Both the position numbers and the translations under genes were made by a program. From B1SED10-75 sp964636865 (GTDB lineage: Bacteria > Bacillota > Dethiobacteria > DTU022 > PWGO01), in contig CAZWVJ010000009.1 in assembly GCA_964636865.1 (NCBI GenBank), positions 5,916 to 69,915 of the forward strand: a stretch of 64,000 bases of DNA, given 5' to 3'. Position 1 is the stretch's first letter. Each line of letters opens with the position of its first letter. This document shows, piece after piece, positions 8,150-16,674 of the stretch. The notes beneath the pieces were generated by a model. The model worked only from the letters and a program-made list of their open reading frames with translations. It was not told the origin of the DNA and did not search any database.

Positions 8150-9764
8150 TGAAGCGTATCAAGCTTTGGTAGAAGCGGTAGGCGAGGCAAATGTTTCACG
8201 GGAGCCGGCAGTGTTGGACACTTATGCCTGGCAGCCTACTATAAATGATGACCCCGCCAGATGGGTTTACCGCCCTGCGGCAGTGGTGCTCCCCGGTTCT
8301 GCCGAAGAGGTTCGGGGAGTAGTTAAGGCCTGTAACGAGCATGGGTATAAATTCAAGGCCACCACTACCGGGTGGGGAGTGTATAGCGGCCCTACCAGCG
8401 AGGGAGTGGTGCAGTTGGATATGCGGCGCATGAACCGCATCATCGAAATAGACGAAAAAAATATGTTTGCCATTGTAGAGCCTTATGTAACAGGGGCGCA
8501 GCTGCAGGCGGAAGCCATGAAATTGGGGCTGAATACGCATATTATCGGGGCGGGTCCGGTTTGTTCGCCTCTGGCAAGCGCAACTTCCGGTTGGGGAGTA
8601 GGCTGGGACTGTATTTATATGAGCTACAGCGCCCGGAACGTTTTGGGCGTAGAGTGGGTTCTCCCCGATGGTGAAATCTTATACCTGGGAACCCCCGGTT
8701 CCGGATTGGGTTGGTTCAATGGTGACGGCCCCGGTCCTTCCCTGCGGGGTATTTTAAGGGGATCTTCCGGTGCTTTGGGCGGCCATGGTGTTTTTACCAG
8801 GTGTGCTATTAAGCTTTTTCCCTGGCCGGGCCCCGAGCAGTTGGAGAGTGAAGGGTTATTGCTGGATGCCCAGACAGAAATGCCTGATAATATGAAGTTT
8901 CATATCTGTTTCTTCCCGGACGAAAAAAGTTTGGCGGATGCGGTTTATGAAATAGGGGAAGCTGAAATAGGATACCTGGCTACCAGGGTATCTCCCACGG
9001 TTTTTTTGTATGGAGCCACTCCCCGTTTGTTCAGGAAAATAACGCAAACTTCGGCTATCAGGAATATTTTAAGTAAAACCATGAAATGGATGTTTATAAT
9101 TGTATTGGCGGGCTTTTCAGAAAGAGATATTGATTATCAAGAATCAGCGTTAAAAAAGATTTTGACGGATTACCGCGGGCTTTCTTTGGAAATGACGGAG
9201 GTTCCCACGCTGGGCCCGGTATTACCCCTAAATTTCTTGCGGGTTTCGGCCATACCTGCTATTTTCAGGTTAGGTGGACTTTTTACTACTGCCCTGGGAA
9301 GAAATGAAACCTGGGATACACAGCTTGACTGGGCAGATGTAGGCGAAGAAATGAGAAAAGAAAGAATCGAGCGAGGAGAAGTGCTTGATGATCTGGGAGA
9401 TAACCCATTTATGGCACTTTATGAAAATAACACCTGGGCTCATTGTGAAAACATTTTTCAGTATGATATCCGTAATCAAGCACATCTGGATGCCCTGCAT
9501 ACAATATTTTCGGAATCTACAATCAGAGCCATTGAGTTGTGCCAGGAACCTTTATCCTCTTTTGACCTAAGGTTGAGAAAGCTTTTAAGCCCGCTCCTCG
9601 GACATTATAATTTTTGGCAGAAACAAATATCTCAAAATATTGACCCTGAAGGGGCAGCAGATACCGGTATGTATTGTGATGAGAAGGATTATGATATTAC
9701 GGGGGGCAATCCGGAATTAAAGGAGAAATTGGAGAAACTAATTGCAGAAAGAAAAAACAAGTAG
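8139..9764 (+). CDS. Second FAD_binding_4 oxidoreductase
   Basis: 541 residues, clearly related in fold to the flavoprotein at 5360 but divergent in sequence. The PP-loop region is recognisable: RPAAVVLPGSAEEVRGVVKA, then TTGWGVYSGPTSEGVVQLDM, then AIVEPYVTGAQLQAE. A Gly-rich stretch follows with GWGVGWD and LRGILRGSSGALGGHGVFT. The C-terminus has the QNIDPEGAADTG pattern seen in vanillyl-alcohol-oxidase relatives. It overlaps the Fe-S gene by 11 bases, so the pair is tightly coupled. Two GlcD-like flavoproteins around one CCG protein beside EtfAB suggests a multi-subunit dehydrogenase; its substrate is unknown. Confidence 0.82.
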   Translation: MMHDEAYQALVEAVGEANVSREPAVLDTYAWQPTINDDPARWVYRPAAVVLPGSAEEVRGVVKACNEHGYKFKATTTGWGVYSGPTSEGVVQLDMRRMNRIIEIDEKNMFAIVEPYVTGAQLQAEAMKLGLNTHIIGAGPVCSPLASATSGWGVGWDCIYMSYSARNVLGVEWVLPDGEILYLGTPGSGLGWFNGDGPGPSLRGILRGSSGALGGHGVFTRCAIKLFPWPGPEQLESEGLLLDAQTEMPDNMKFHICFFPDEKSLADAVYEIGEAEIGYLATRVSPTVFLYGATPRLFRKITQTSAIRNILSKTMKWMFIIVLAGFSERDIDYQESALKKILTDYRGLSLEMTEVPTLGPVLPLNFLRVSAIPAIFRLGGLFTTALGRNETWDTQLDWADVGEEMRKERIERGEVLDDLGDNPFMALYENNTWAHCENIFQYDIRNQAHLDALHTIFSESTIRAIELCQEPLSSFDLRLRKLLSPLLGHYNFWQKQISQNIDPEGAADTGMYCDEKDYDITGGNPELKEKLEKLIAERKNK

Positions 9765-9797
9765 CTAATTACTAATTGACAGGAGGAGGTTTAATGG

Positions 9798-10466
9798 TTG
9801 TATTTTCTGGATGCCGCCCAGTTGAAACCGGACCGGGAAATGATATTAACACGTATACCTAAAGAACTATCTTCCCGGCAGGAAATTGATTATTATATAA
9901 ATTTAGCCTTTGAAGTTATGGAACTGCAAGGAGTTTATTGTTCTGCGCGGGTAAAAGAAAAAAGATATTCACAGATAAAAATTGAGAATGTTTGGCTTGA
10001 TAGCCGCGTTTTGAGAGTAAATTTGGAAAATGCCCGCGAGGTGTTTCCATACCTTATAACATGCGGCGAAAAGTTTGATCAGTGGTATGCCGGGCAGAAT
10101 TTTATACAAAAATACTACCTTGATGTTGTAGGTAGTGCTATAGCTTCCATGGCCCAAGAATCTATGATGAGATTTATTGAAGAAAATCATGCCATTGATA
10201 ATACCGCGCGGATGAACCCGGGTTCTTTGCCGGATTGGCCTTTAGAACAGCAAAAATTACTTTTTACGCTCTTGGGTGAAAAAAATCTTCTAGAAAAAAT
10301 AAATGTTTATTTGACCAAAGATTGCTTAATGCGCCCCACAAAATCTGTGTCGGGCATAATATTTCCCACAGAGCATGACTTTGAGAGCTGCAAATTATGC
10401 GCCCGGGAAAATTGTCCCGGAAGGAAAGCAGATTATGATCCCTGCTTAGAAGATTACTATAAATAA
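9798..10466 (+). CDS. MetH reactivation-domain-like protein (corrinoid-related)
   Basis: 222 residues resembling the cobalamin-dependent methionine synthase activation domain: FPYLITCGEKFDQWY, then YYLDVVGSAIASMAQESM, then NPGSLPDWPLEQQKLLF, and finally MRPTKSVSGIIF. Stand-alone versions occur in anaerobes and are thought to handle corrinoid proteins. The C-terminus adds a Cys cluster (CKLCARENCPG) that could bind metal. The start is TTG at 9798: an in-frame stop at 9792 excludes anything upstream, and GGAGGAGG lies 8 bases before. An out-of-frame ATG at 9794 overlaps. No corrinoid protein is encoded nearby, so its role in this redox block is open. Confidence 0.6.
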   Translation: MYFLDAAQLKPDREMILTRIPKELSSRQEIDYYINLAFEVMELQGVYCSARVKEKRYSQIKIENVWLDSRVLRVNLENAREVFPYLITCGEKFDQWYAGQNFIQKYYLDVVGSAIASMAQESMMRFIEENHAIDNTARMNPGSLPDWPLEQQKLLFTLLGEKNLLEKINVYLTKDCLMRPTKSVSGIIFPTEHDFESCKLCARENCPGRKADYDPCLEDYYK

Positions 10467-10577
10467 TTTTCTGGCTTATTTAAGTACGAGAGAAAAGCAG
10501 GAAGATATTCCTTTAGGGAAGAAATACCTTATTAGGAATTAAAATCTTGAGAAAGAAATTTATAGGAGGAATATGAA

Positions 10578-11828
10578 TTGCATGATTATCTTTTAAATGA
10601 AGAACAATTAAAAATGCGGGATGAAGTAAGGGATTTTGTAAAACAGGTACCCAAACAGATGATAGTGGACATGGATGAAGAAAATATCCGCTTTCCCAAA
10701 GAGTTTTTACAGGAAGCGGGCCGTCGTAATCTCATGGGCTGTCGCTATCCCCAAAAATGGGGTGGGCGTGATTTAGATTGGCCCACTACTGCTATGGTTA
10801 TGGAAGAAGTGGGAACGCTGGGGTATATTTTTGCGTGTACTTTCGGTGTTGGTGCTGAGTTGGTTTGTGATGCCATCATTCAACACGGAACCGATTTTCA
10901 AAAAGAAAAGTATGTTAAACCTCTGTTAGCGGGAGAAAAGTTTGCTGCAGAATGCCTCACGGAACCCCGGGGAGGTTCGGACTTTTTTGGCGCTACTACC
11001 AAAGCGGAAGACAAAGGGGATCATTTTTTACTTAACGGCCAGAAACGATTTATCGTGGGTGCTGAAGGCGCAGATTTTTTCCTGGTATATGCCAGGACCA
11101 ATACCGATCCCAATGCTTCACCTCAAGATACCCTTACCTGTTTTATTGTGGATCGCACCGATGATGTGAGGGTAGATTATATTTATGGCCTTATGGGCTG
11201 TCGGGGCGGCGGAACAGGGCGCATAGTTTTTGATAATGTAAAAGTGCCCAAAGAAAATATAGTGGGAGAATTGAATGGAGCATACCCGGTTTTTAATACC
11301 ATGATGATACCCGAGCGTTTGGGAACATCGGCAATGACACTCGGGCCGGCCCGTTCTGCCCTGGATGTAGCTACCCGTTATACTTCTAAACGCAAGCAAT
11401 TTGGCCAGACTATTAACCGCTTCCAGGGGGTTAGTTTCCAGGTTGCCGATGCGGCAATGCTTGTGGATGCCTCCCGTTCTCAAGTTTATACTACTACCCT
11501 GGCTGTAGAAGCCGGAATTGATTACAGGCGGATTCGCCGTTTAATTTGTGAAACTAAAAAGTTTGTAACCGAATCATGCCAGCAGGCAGTGAGGAATTGC
11601 ATGCAGGTAATGGGGGGTATTGGCTACACTAATGTATACCCCATTGAACGCCATTCCAGAGATTTAGGCCTGGCTTCTATCTGGGTGGGCACAAATGAAG
11701 TTATGTCAGTAGTAGCTGCCCATGAGTGGTACCGGGAATATGGCATAAGTAAAGAGACCACATCGGAAAGAAATTATGAGAACGACGCCGCAGAAGCAGA
11801 TGCTGAAGATGAGAAAATTTATGAATAA
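10578..11828 (+). CDS. Acyl-CoA dehydrogenase
   Basis: 416 residues with the full ACAD layout. LTEPRGGSDFFGATTKAE is the FAD/substrate signature, KRKQFGQTINRFQGVSFQVAD the helical C-domain, and GGIGYTNVYPIERHSRDLG the C-terminal signature. It oxidises an acyl-CoA to the enoyl-CoA and passes electrons to Etf. The catalytic Glu of the YEGT type is absent (WVGT); a Glu in PERLG may serve instead, as in isovaleryl-CoA dehydrogenases. Start is TTG at 10578 behind AGGAGGA, with an in-frame stop at 10563. An out-of-frame ATG sits 5 bases upstream. It closes the redox block and fits EtfAB as acceptor. Confidence 0.92.
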   Translation: MHDYLLNEEQLKMRDEVRDFVKQVPKQMIVDMDEENIRFPKEFLQEAGRRNLMGCRYPQKWGGRDLDWPTTAMVMEEVGTLGYIFACTFGVGAELVCDAIIQHGTDFQKEKYVKPLLAGEKFAAECLTEPRGGSDFFGATTKAEDKGDHFLLNGQKRFIVGAEGADFFLVYARTNTDPNASPQDTLTCFIVDRTDDVRVDYIYGLMGCRGGGTGRIVFDNVKVPKENIVGELNGAYPVFNTMMIPERLGTSAMTLGPARSALDVATRYTSKRKQFGQTINRFQGVSFQVADAAMLVDASRSQVYTTTLAVEAGIDYRRIRRLICETKKFVTESCQQAVRNCMQVMGGIGYTNVYPIERHSRDLGLASIWVGTNEVMSVVAAHEWYREYGISKETTSERNYENDAAEADAEDEKIYE

Positions 11829-11880
11829 ATAGCACCCTTAAAAAAGATAGCAAAGCGTAAACTTATTTTATGATTTGAGG

Positions 11881-11925
11881 AAAAGCAAGCTTGAAAGACT
11901 AATACTTTCAAGCTTGCTTATTTTC
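11881..11925. terminator. Bidirectional intrinsic terminator
   Basis: A 15-base perfect stem (AAGCAAGCTTGAAAG paired with its complement) around a 7-base loop sits between the convergent acyl-CoA dehydrogenase and PAP2 genes. T-rich runs occur on both exits. Its right arm overlaps the last codons and stop of the PAP2 gene. Confidence 0.85.
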
Positions 11926-12900
11926 ACGGGCGGCGAGTCCGCTGCTTGTAAATAAAAGGGGAGCCAAGAAAGTCACCCAGAATCCTGCTAGGGCGTAACG
12001 AATAAAGCCCAGGGCAATAACCTCCGAGGGAAGGAAACTGCTTAAGCCCATTACTATGCCGAAGAGGACAACTGCTCCGATCAAAGATTTAATAATATGT
12101 TGGTACCATTTTCCATGAGGCGAAAAGGCAATCAGTCTTTTTTCCAGAATATACCCGACACTTATACCCGCTAGATAACCCATAAGCCTGGTTATATCAT
12201 CGGGTAAAAGAATAGTCAGTACTACGGGAACAGCAATGGAAATTATTAATAAAGCGGGAAAAGTAAATTTTTTCACCCAACCTTTTTCTACAAAGAGAGC
12301 ACTAAGCCATACAAAAAGTGCCAGGAAAATAAAACCTAACACCAGTCCGCCCATTACATCTCTTACGAAGTGATAACCCAAAATCAGCCGGGAAAAGCCG
12401 ATTAAAACAATAATTATAACTGCCCAGGTCCAAAAAGCGGTAGATCTTAACCTTACGGCCAGGTAACCCCAAACTGTTAAGGCTGTAAGGGTATGCCCGC
12501 TGGGGAAAGCGTCGTTTCCCGGATGTTCAATCCCTAAATCCGGGCGGGGTATGCCGAAAATTTCTTTAAGGTAAAATGTGTAGGCTGCGGACAGCAATAG
12601 CACCACTGCCGTCCAGAAAGCTACTGATTTATGCACACACCAGAGTATGATGGAAATAAATATCATGTAAAATTCGTCATCACCCAGGAAGGTAATGCCG
12701 CGGAAAAGATATTCCACTGATACCCTTTCCGCTTGAAAATAAAAAAGCGGCTCAATAAGTTTTTGAAGCCCCAAGAATTCCCAATAAATAATTAAGATTG
12801 CTGCTATAGCTGCCATGATTAACCAGCAAAAAAGCCGCCAGTATAATTCAGTTTTGCGATTTTCCGAAAAATAAGTATGACTTACAGCAGGAATTTTCAC
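11908..12900 (-). CDS. PAP2-superfamily membrane phosphatase
   Basis: 330 residues, integral membrane. All three PAP2 signature blocks are present: KEIFGIPRP, PSGH, and SRLILGYHFVRDV with the catalytic His. Such enzymes dephosphorylate lipid phosphates such as phosphatidic acid or undecaprenyl pyrophosphate on the outer face of the membrane. The first 200 residues hold the catalytic unit. An extra C-terminal third adds about four hydrophobic segments not needed for catalysis. The start is GTG behind GGAGGGTTATTAAC. It is monocistronic, convergent with the ACAD gene. The substrate is not predictable from sequence. Confidence 0.88.
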   Translation of the reverse strand: MKIPAVSHTYFSENRKTELYWRLFCWLIMAAIAAILIIYWEFLGLQKLIEPLFYFQAERVSVEYLFRGITFLGDDEFYMIFISIILWCVHKSVAFWTAVVLLLSAAYTFYLKEIFGIPRPDLGIEHPGNDAFPSGHTLTALTVWGYLAVRLRSTAFWTWAVIIIVLIGFSRLILGYHFVRDVMGGLVLGFIFLALFVWLSALFVEKGWVKKFTFPALLIISIAVPVVLTILLPDDITRLMGYLAGISVGYILEKRLIAFSPHGKWYQHIIKSLIGAVVLFGIVMGLSSFLPSEVIALGFIRYALAGFWVTFLAPLLFTSSGLAARENKQA

Positions 12901-12932
12901 GTTAATAACCCTCCTTTATCCCATAAGTTTGA

Positions 12933-13048
12933 AAGGCAAGGGGACGGTTCCGTTGCCTGCGTTGCCCGGTAAGCCACGTAAACGGTTCGAGCGTCCCGTA
13001 GCGAAGGGAAGGCAAAAGGAAAGGCAAAGCAATTGTCCCCGTGCCTTC
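12933..13048. repeat. REP/MITE-like element, complete copy
   Basis: About 115 bases with imperfect inverted ends: AAGGCAAGGGGACGGTT on the left, and on the right the complement of AAGGCACGGGGAC. The core holds TAAGCCACG and GAGCGTCCCGTAGCGAA, which recur in reverse orientation at 34800-34850. I infer a non-autonomous palindromic element of the kind mobilised by REP-associated (Y1) transposases; no transposase gene is in the window. Confidence 0.7.
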
Positions 13049-13410
13049 TGGTTTTAAGTGTATTCCCTTCCCTGAAAATACCAGTTACTAAATTTATATT
13101 ATCCTATCACGACTCCGAGAGCAAGTCAATTAGATGCAGATCTTAATATATTTATTTAAAGGGTTAATTGGTGGTATTTTAGTAAGTAAACAGGCACAGC
13201 CTGCCTTAGCCAAACTTCACCTTGTGTATGATAAATGCCTTGATATTAGATTGATTTTTTAGTTTTTAAAGAAGGAATTTAAAGGAACGTGAAGAATTTA
13301 TATAAGGTACGCAAAGATAATTGCCTAAAGCACAATCACATTTCCGGAGTTAGTTGACGTTTAGATATGAAAATTTAAAAATTTTTATGTAAGGAAAGGA
13401 GGGAAATTAG
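13049..13410. other. Intergenic region upstream of the HTH/phasin gene
   Basis: About 360 AT-rich bases without a credible gene. TTGACG at about 13353 could be a -35 element for the gene at 13411, but no good -10 follows at the right distance. A strong AAAGGAGGG sits just before the TTG start. Nothing else was recognised. Confidence 0.5.
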
Positions 13411-14178
13411 TTGCCACCAAAAGATTATTCCAAGAAGGAAGCTGCAGAGCTTTTAGGAACCACACCGGATGCGATTCAAAAACGAATTAAACGTGAGAAG
13501 ATAGAAGCTTACAAAAATGAAAAAGGTCAATGGCGCGTTGTTTTGGATGATAAAGAAATAAATAAAAAACAAAGTTCTGCCAAAAGCGGAGCGAAAAGTA
13601 CAGCTAAAAAATCAACCGGTACTTCTTCAAGCCAAAAGGCAGGTAGAAAAACTGCTACCAGTAGTGCTGCTTCAAAAGCTGCTTCAGGGGGCACCGCCGG
13701 CCAAAAGGCTGCTTCCAGCAGTAGTAGTGAAAAATCTGTATCACCTGAAAAAACAGTTGCCGCAGTTACAGAAGAAGAAACACCTAAAAGCCCGGTCTTT
13801 TGCAGGCATACCCAGGAGATTAATCTGGATGAACAAGCTCAACAAAAGGGGAGTGCTGCAAAATTGAATTATTATATGAAAGGGGGGCCTATTATGGTAG
13901 ACGATTTAATTAACAAAGCGAAGGAAATGATTGATGAACTCAAGGAAAAGGCACCGGAATCTGTAGAGCAGTTAATTGAAAAGGGTGAAATGCAAAAGGA
14001 AGAAGCTCGTAAAGTTACAGAAAGATTTACCGAAACAAGAGATGAAATAATAACTGAATATCAGGCGAAATTTGCCGAAATAATAGGTGGACTAAGGAAT
14101 AAAGTTGTTACCAGAGAAGATATAGAGGAGCTTGATAGAAAAATTGAGGCTTTAAACCGTAAGCTGCAAGATATGTAA
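13411..14178 (+). CDS. HTH domain / Lys-Ser-Ala linker / phasin-like fusion protein
   Basis: 255 residues in three parts. Residues 5-47 form an excisionase/MerR-type helix-turn-helix (YSKKEAAELLGTTPDAIQKR, then GQWRV). Residues 52-125 are a low-complexity Lys/Ser/Ala/Thr linker like histone H1 or the PhaF tail. Residues 162-255 are a coiled-coil that ends VVTREDIEELDRKIEALNRK, very like the C-terminus of PHA granule phasins. Pseudomonas PhaF joins a phasin to a DNA-binding AK-rich tail in the opposite order, so this may tie storage granules to DNA or regulate their genes. TTG start behind AAAGGAGGG. The phasin assignment is by eye and needs a profile search. Confidence 0.7.
   Translation: MPPKDYSKKEAAELLGTTPDAIQKRIKREKIEAYKNEKGQWRVVLDDKEINKKQSSAKSGAKSTAKKSTGTSSSQKAGRKTATSSAASKAASGGTAGQKAASSSSSEKSVSPEKTVAAVTEEETPKSPVFCRHTQEINLDEQAQQKGSAAKLNYYMKGGPIMVDDLINKAKEMIDELKEKAPESVEQLIEKGEMQKEEARKVTERFTETRDEIITEYQAKFAEIIGGLRNKVVTREDIEELDRKIEALNRKLQDM
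13881..13896 (+). promoter_or_regulatory. Internal ribosome binding site and ATG inside the phasin fusion
   Basis: AGGGGGG lies about 7 bases before an in-frame ATG at 13894 (codon 162), exactly where the phasin-like domain begins. Translation from here would give a separate 94-residue phasin-like protein ending at 14178. Confidence 0.5.
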
Positions 14179-14206
14179 ATTTAGTTTTTGAAAAGTTATT
14201 TGCAGA

Positions 14207-14250
14207 AGCGAGGCAAGCGTTTTTAAAAAGCCGCTGCCTCGTTTTTGTTT
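14207..14250 (+). terminator. Intrinsic terminator after the HTH/phasin gene
   Basis: CGAGGCAAGCG pairs with CGCTGCCTCG (one bulged A) around a T/A-rich loop, followed by TTTTTGTTT. Confidence 0.85.
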
Positions 14251-14332
14251 AGAAACAAATAAGTATTAATTAGACAGGTAACTATTGTGTAATTTCTCAA
14301 ATTTGGCAGCAAATTGAAGTGTTTTAATTTTA

Positions 14333-15172
14333 ATGAGTGGAGTGATGAACTCAGTTATGGATAATTCCCCGAATTTAAGAAATCATGGTTTTTTTGCCAA
14401 TGTGAAAAGGCCCGTTATGGTTGCGCACCGAGGGGCATCCGGTGAATATCCCGAAAATACTATTCTTTCATTTGAGGCTGCTTTAGAGAGTGGTGCCGAT
14501 GTTCTAGAAATGGATGCCAGGCTAACTGCTGATAGTGAAGTAGTGGTAATACATGATAGAGATGTAGGGAGAACTACTGATGGAGAGGCGAGGGTAAACG
14601 AGTTAACCCTGGAAGAGATCAGAAATCTGGATGCAGGCTACAAGTTTGAACGTGAGGGCAGTTATCCTTTTCGAGATAAAGGGATAAAAGTTCCTGCTTT
14701 ATATGAAGTTATGGAAAGGTTTCCCGGGCAGGAAATAGTGATAGAAATAAAAGAGTTTGAAGATGAAGAAATTGTGCAAAAGATTGCCGATCTTATCAAA
14801 CATTATGGATTGGATAACAAAGTTTTGATAACCAGCGCGAGCGATCCTCTGCTGCAAAGCTTTAGAAATATTATGCCCTCGGTGCCTACTTGTGGAGGAA
14901 TTAGAGAAAGCCTTGTATTTTATTTGCTTGCCCACATGGGTGCTGCAAGGTGGGTGGAGTGGGTTTTTGACTGTCTTTTTGTAGTTCCGGGTTTTGGGAT
15001 GTTAACCGAGTCCTTTAAAATTGATGCTCGCCTGGCAGGCTTGCATATTTACGTGTGGACAATTAACAATAGAGATGAAATGCATACACTCTTAGAAGAT
15101 GGGATAGAAGGCATTTTAACCGATTATCCGGGTATTTTATCTGAAGTAGTAGCCGGGGGAGGTTTCAAATAA
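14333..15172 (+). CDS. Glycerophosphodiester phosphodiesterase
   Basis: Hydrolyses glycerophosphodiesters to glycerol-3-phosphate and an alcohol. 279 residues with the full GDPD signature: VAHRGASGEYPENTILSF, then an acidic ALESGADVLEMDARLTAD, then VIHDRDVGRTTDGEA with the catalytic His. A late IVIEIKEF supplies further metal ligands, and the C-terminus ends in YVWTINNRDEM and EGILTDYPG. No signal peptide is visible, so it is probably cytoplasmic. The ATG at 14333 has only a weak upstream GTGG; an in-frame ATG at 14345 is possible. Its product could feed the glycerol-3-phosphate module at 26225-29311. Confidence 0.93.
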   Translation: MSGVMNSVMDNSPNLRNHGFFANVKRPVMVAHRGASGEYPENTILSFEAALESGADVLEMDARLTADSEVVVIHDRDVGRTTDGEARVNELTLEEIRNLDAGYKFEREGSYPFRDKGIKVPALYEVMERFPGQEIVIEIKEFEDEEIVQKIADLIKHYGLDNKVLITSASDPLLQSFRNIMPSVPTCGGIRESLVFYLLAHMGAARWVEWVFDCLFVVPGFGMLTESFKIDARLAGLHIYVWTINNRDEMHTLLEDGIEGILTDYPGILSEVVAGGGFK

Positions 15173-15239
15173 TTAAGCCCTCTAATATCTAAAATATACG
15201 CGCTCTACATTACCTTACCGGAGGAATTAACTATAGTAT

Positions 15240-16418
15240 TTAACTTTTCTTCAGATGTTTCTCTTTTAGCCATTCTGCAGCAGGTTGCCAAACTTGCTCA
15301 TAAGCATTATTACCCACAATGATATCTATGTGTCCGGCTAAATTCGAGCTGATGAGGTTATCAGGATCTTCAGGATCCATAACTTCACGGGCTAAAAAGA
15401 TGCTGTCGGGGGTAGCGATTAGATCGTCAGTTCCGTAAAAAAACAAGAAATTTTTATCTTTATATCTCATAAGGCGTAATTGTTTGAGATAGTTTGAAAT
15501 TTCTTCTTGTTTGGCGTGTCCACCTTTATGTACAAAATTAATAAAGAATTTTTGTAATTCCTTGGGCATAGGTTCGCTAATTTGTCCCAGTAGTGTGCGG
15601 ATAGTAGCGTTATTAATATTCATAGGATTAAAAAGATAGGGAGATATTAAATTGAAGCGGACAAACCAGTCAGGAAGCGTCCGGATAGTGCGGGTCAAGG
15701 GCACCATATTTTGCGCGAGGTTACCTAAAACAGCGTCTTCTTCAAAGCCCAGCAGTGTTGAAGTAAAATTAATATAACGAATGAACCTGAAAAATAATTT
15801 ATTAAAAGCCATGGGACTGGCAATGGTTATAAGGTTTTTAATAGGGTTATCCGGATTTTTGGCAAGGTATGAATATGCTGTCATTCCACCTAAACTGTAG
15901 CCAATCCAGGATATTTCGTTACATTCGTTGTATTCGCGAATAAAATCAATAATTCCAGGAATTTCTTCACTGACCAGATTTTTATAACTGTAATATGAAG
16001 TAATCCGGTAGCGTTTTTGGTAGTAAATGCTGTTTTCACAGTGTTGACTCACATAGCGGTTATAAACCCTTTCAGCGTAGCCCGGGTGATATAAATATAC
16101 ATCGAAGCCTTCCGCAGCCAAAAGGTTCGCGAATGACTTATTGTGTTCCATGTTAAAACAATTGCCTTCATTGTCGATACGGAAAAGGTTAGCATTGGTA
16201 GAAATTCCCGGCGCCATAATTACCGGGCCATATCTAGGCATATTTTCGGCAGTTGAGTAGATATGCTTGATAAAAATGTCGCAGTTTTGTAAATGAACTA
16301 TCAAGTCTTCAGCTACCAGGTAATAAGGCGCTACCGGAGGTTTTGCATCAACCAGTTTTCTGTTTTTTGCCCAACTAAAAGCATTAATTTTTGGCATTTT
16401 TTTATTTAGAGTTTCCAT
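15240..16418 (-). CDS. Alpha/beta hydrolase, PhaC/lipase-like
   Basis: 392 residues. The nucleophile elbow is GYSLGG (catalytic Ser); the acid is probably in YGTDDLIATPDS and the base His in AGHIDIIVG. The GHIDII end followed by a Trp-rich WQPAAEWL is typical of PHA synthases and their relatives, but PHA synthases use Cys in the elbow, so this is more likely a lipase, esterase or depolymerase. The N-terminal 60 residues contain YYLVAEDLIVHLQ and a following beta-strand typical of the long-hydrolase group. It lies near the phasin-like protein, which hints at a role in storage polymer or lipid turnover. ATG start with no strong ribosome site. Confidence 0.75.
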   Translation of the reverse strand: METLNKKMPKINAFSWAKNRKLVDAKPPVAPYYLVAEDLIVHLQNCDIFIKHIYSTAENMPRYGPVIMAPGISTNANLFRIDNEGNCFNMEHNKSFANLLAAEGFDVYLYHPGYAERVYNRYVSQHCENSIYYQKRYRITSYYSYKNLVSEEIPGIIDFIREYNECNEISWIGYSLGGMTAYSYLAKNPDNPIKNLITIASPMAFNKLFFRFIRYINFTSTLLGFEEDAVLGNLAQNMVPLTRTIRTLPDWFVRFNLISPYLFNPMNINNATIRTLLGQISEPMPKELQKFFINFVHKGGHAKQEEISNYLKQLRLMRYKDKNFLFFYGTDDLIATPDSIFLAREVMDPEDPDNLISSNLAGHIDIIVGNNAYEQVWQPAAEWLKEKHLKKS

Positions 16419-16674
16419 GACTACTGTATTTTATACCTATCCAAGTTTCTGCTGTTTTGCCGGGGAACAGTTCCATCACTTTCCTTTTTAAGCTTTGGAT
16501 AAATTCCCATAAAGAAAGCGATGACCAAATTTGAAATAAACTATCTCTTTGGCGGTTCTTAAGCTACTCCATCCGGCACAGCTTTTTTCTTTACCCCATT
16601 AAAAATCGTATTATTTTTAATATTACCATGTTTTATTATAGCCAGTCAATTTCTTGAGGGGGATTAATTAAAGC

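Noticed and set aside
9794..9862. ATG at 9794 as the real start of the MetH-activation-like gene
   Set aside because: It reads a different frame that stops after 22 codons.
15240..16418. PHA synthase (PhaC)
   Set aside because: The nucleophile elbow has Ser (GYSLGG) where PhaC has Cys, so a lipase/esterase-type hydrolase is more likely.
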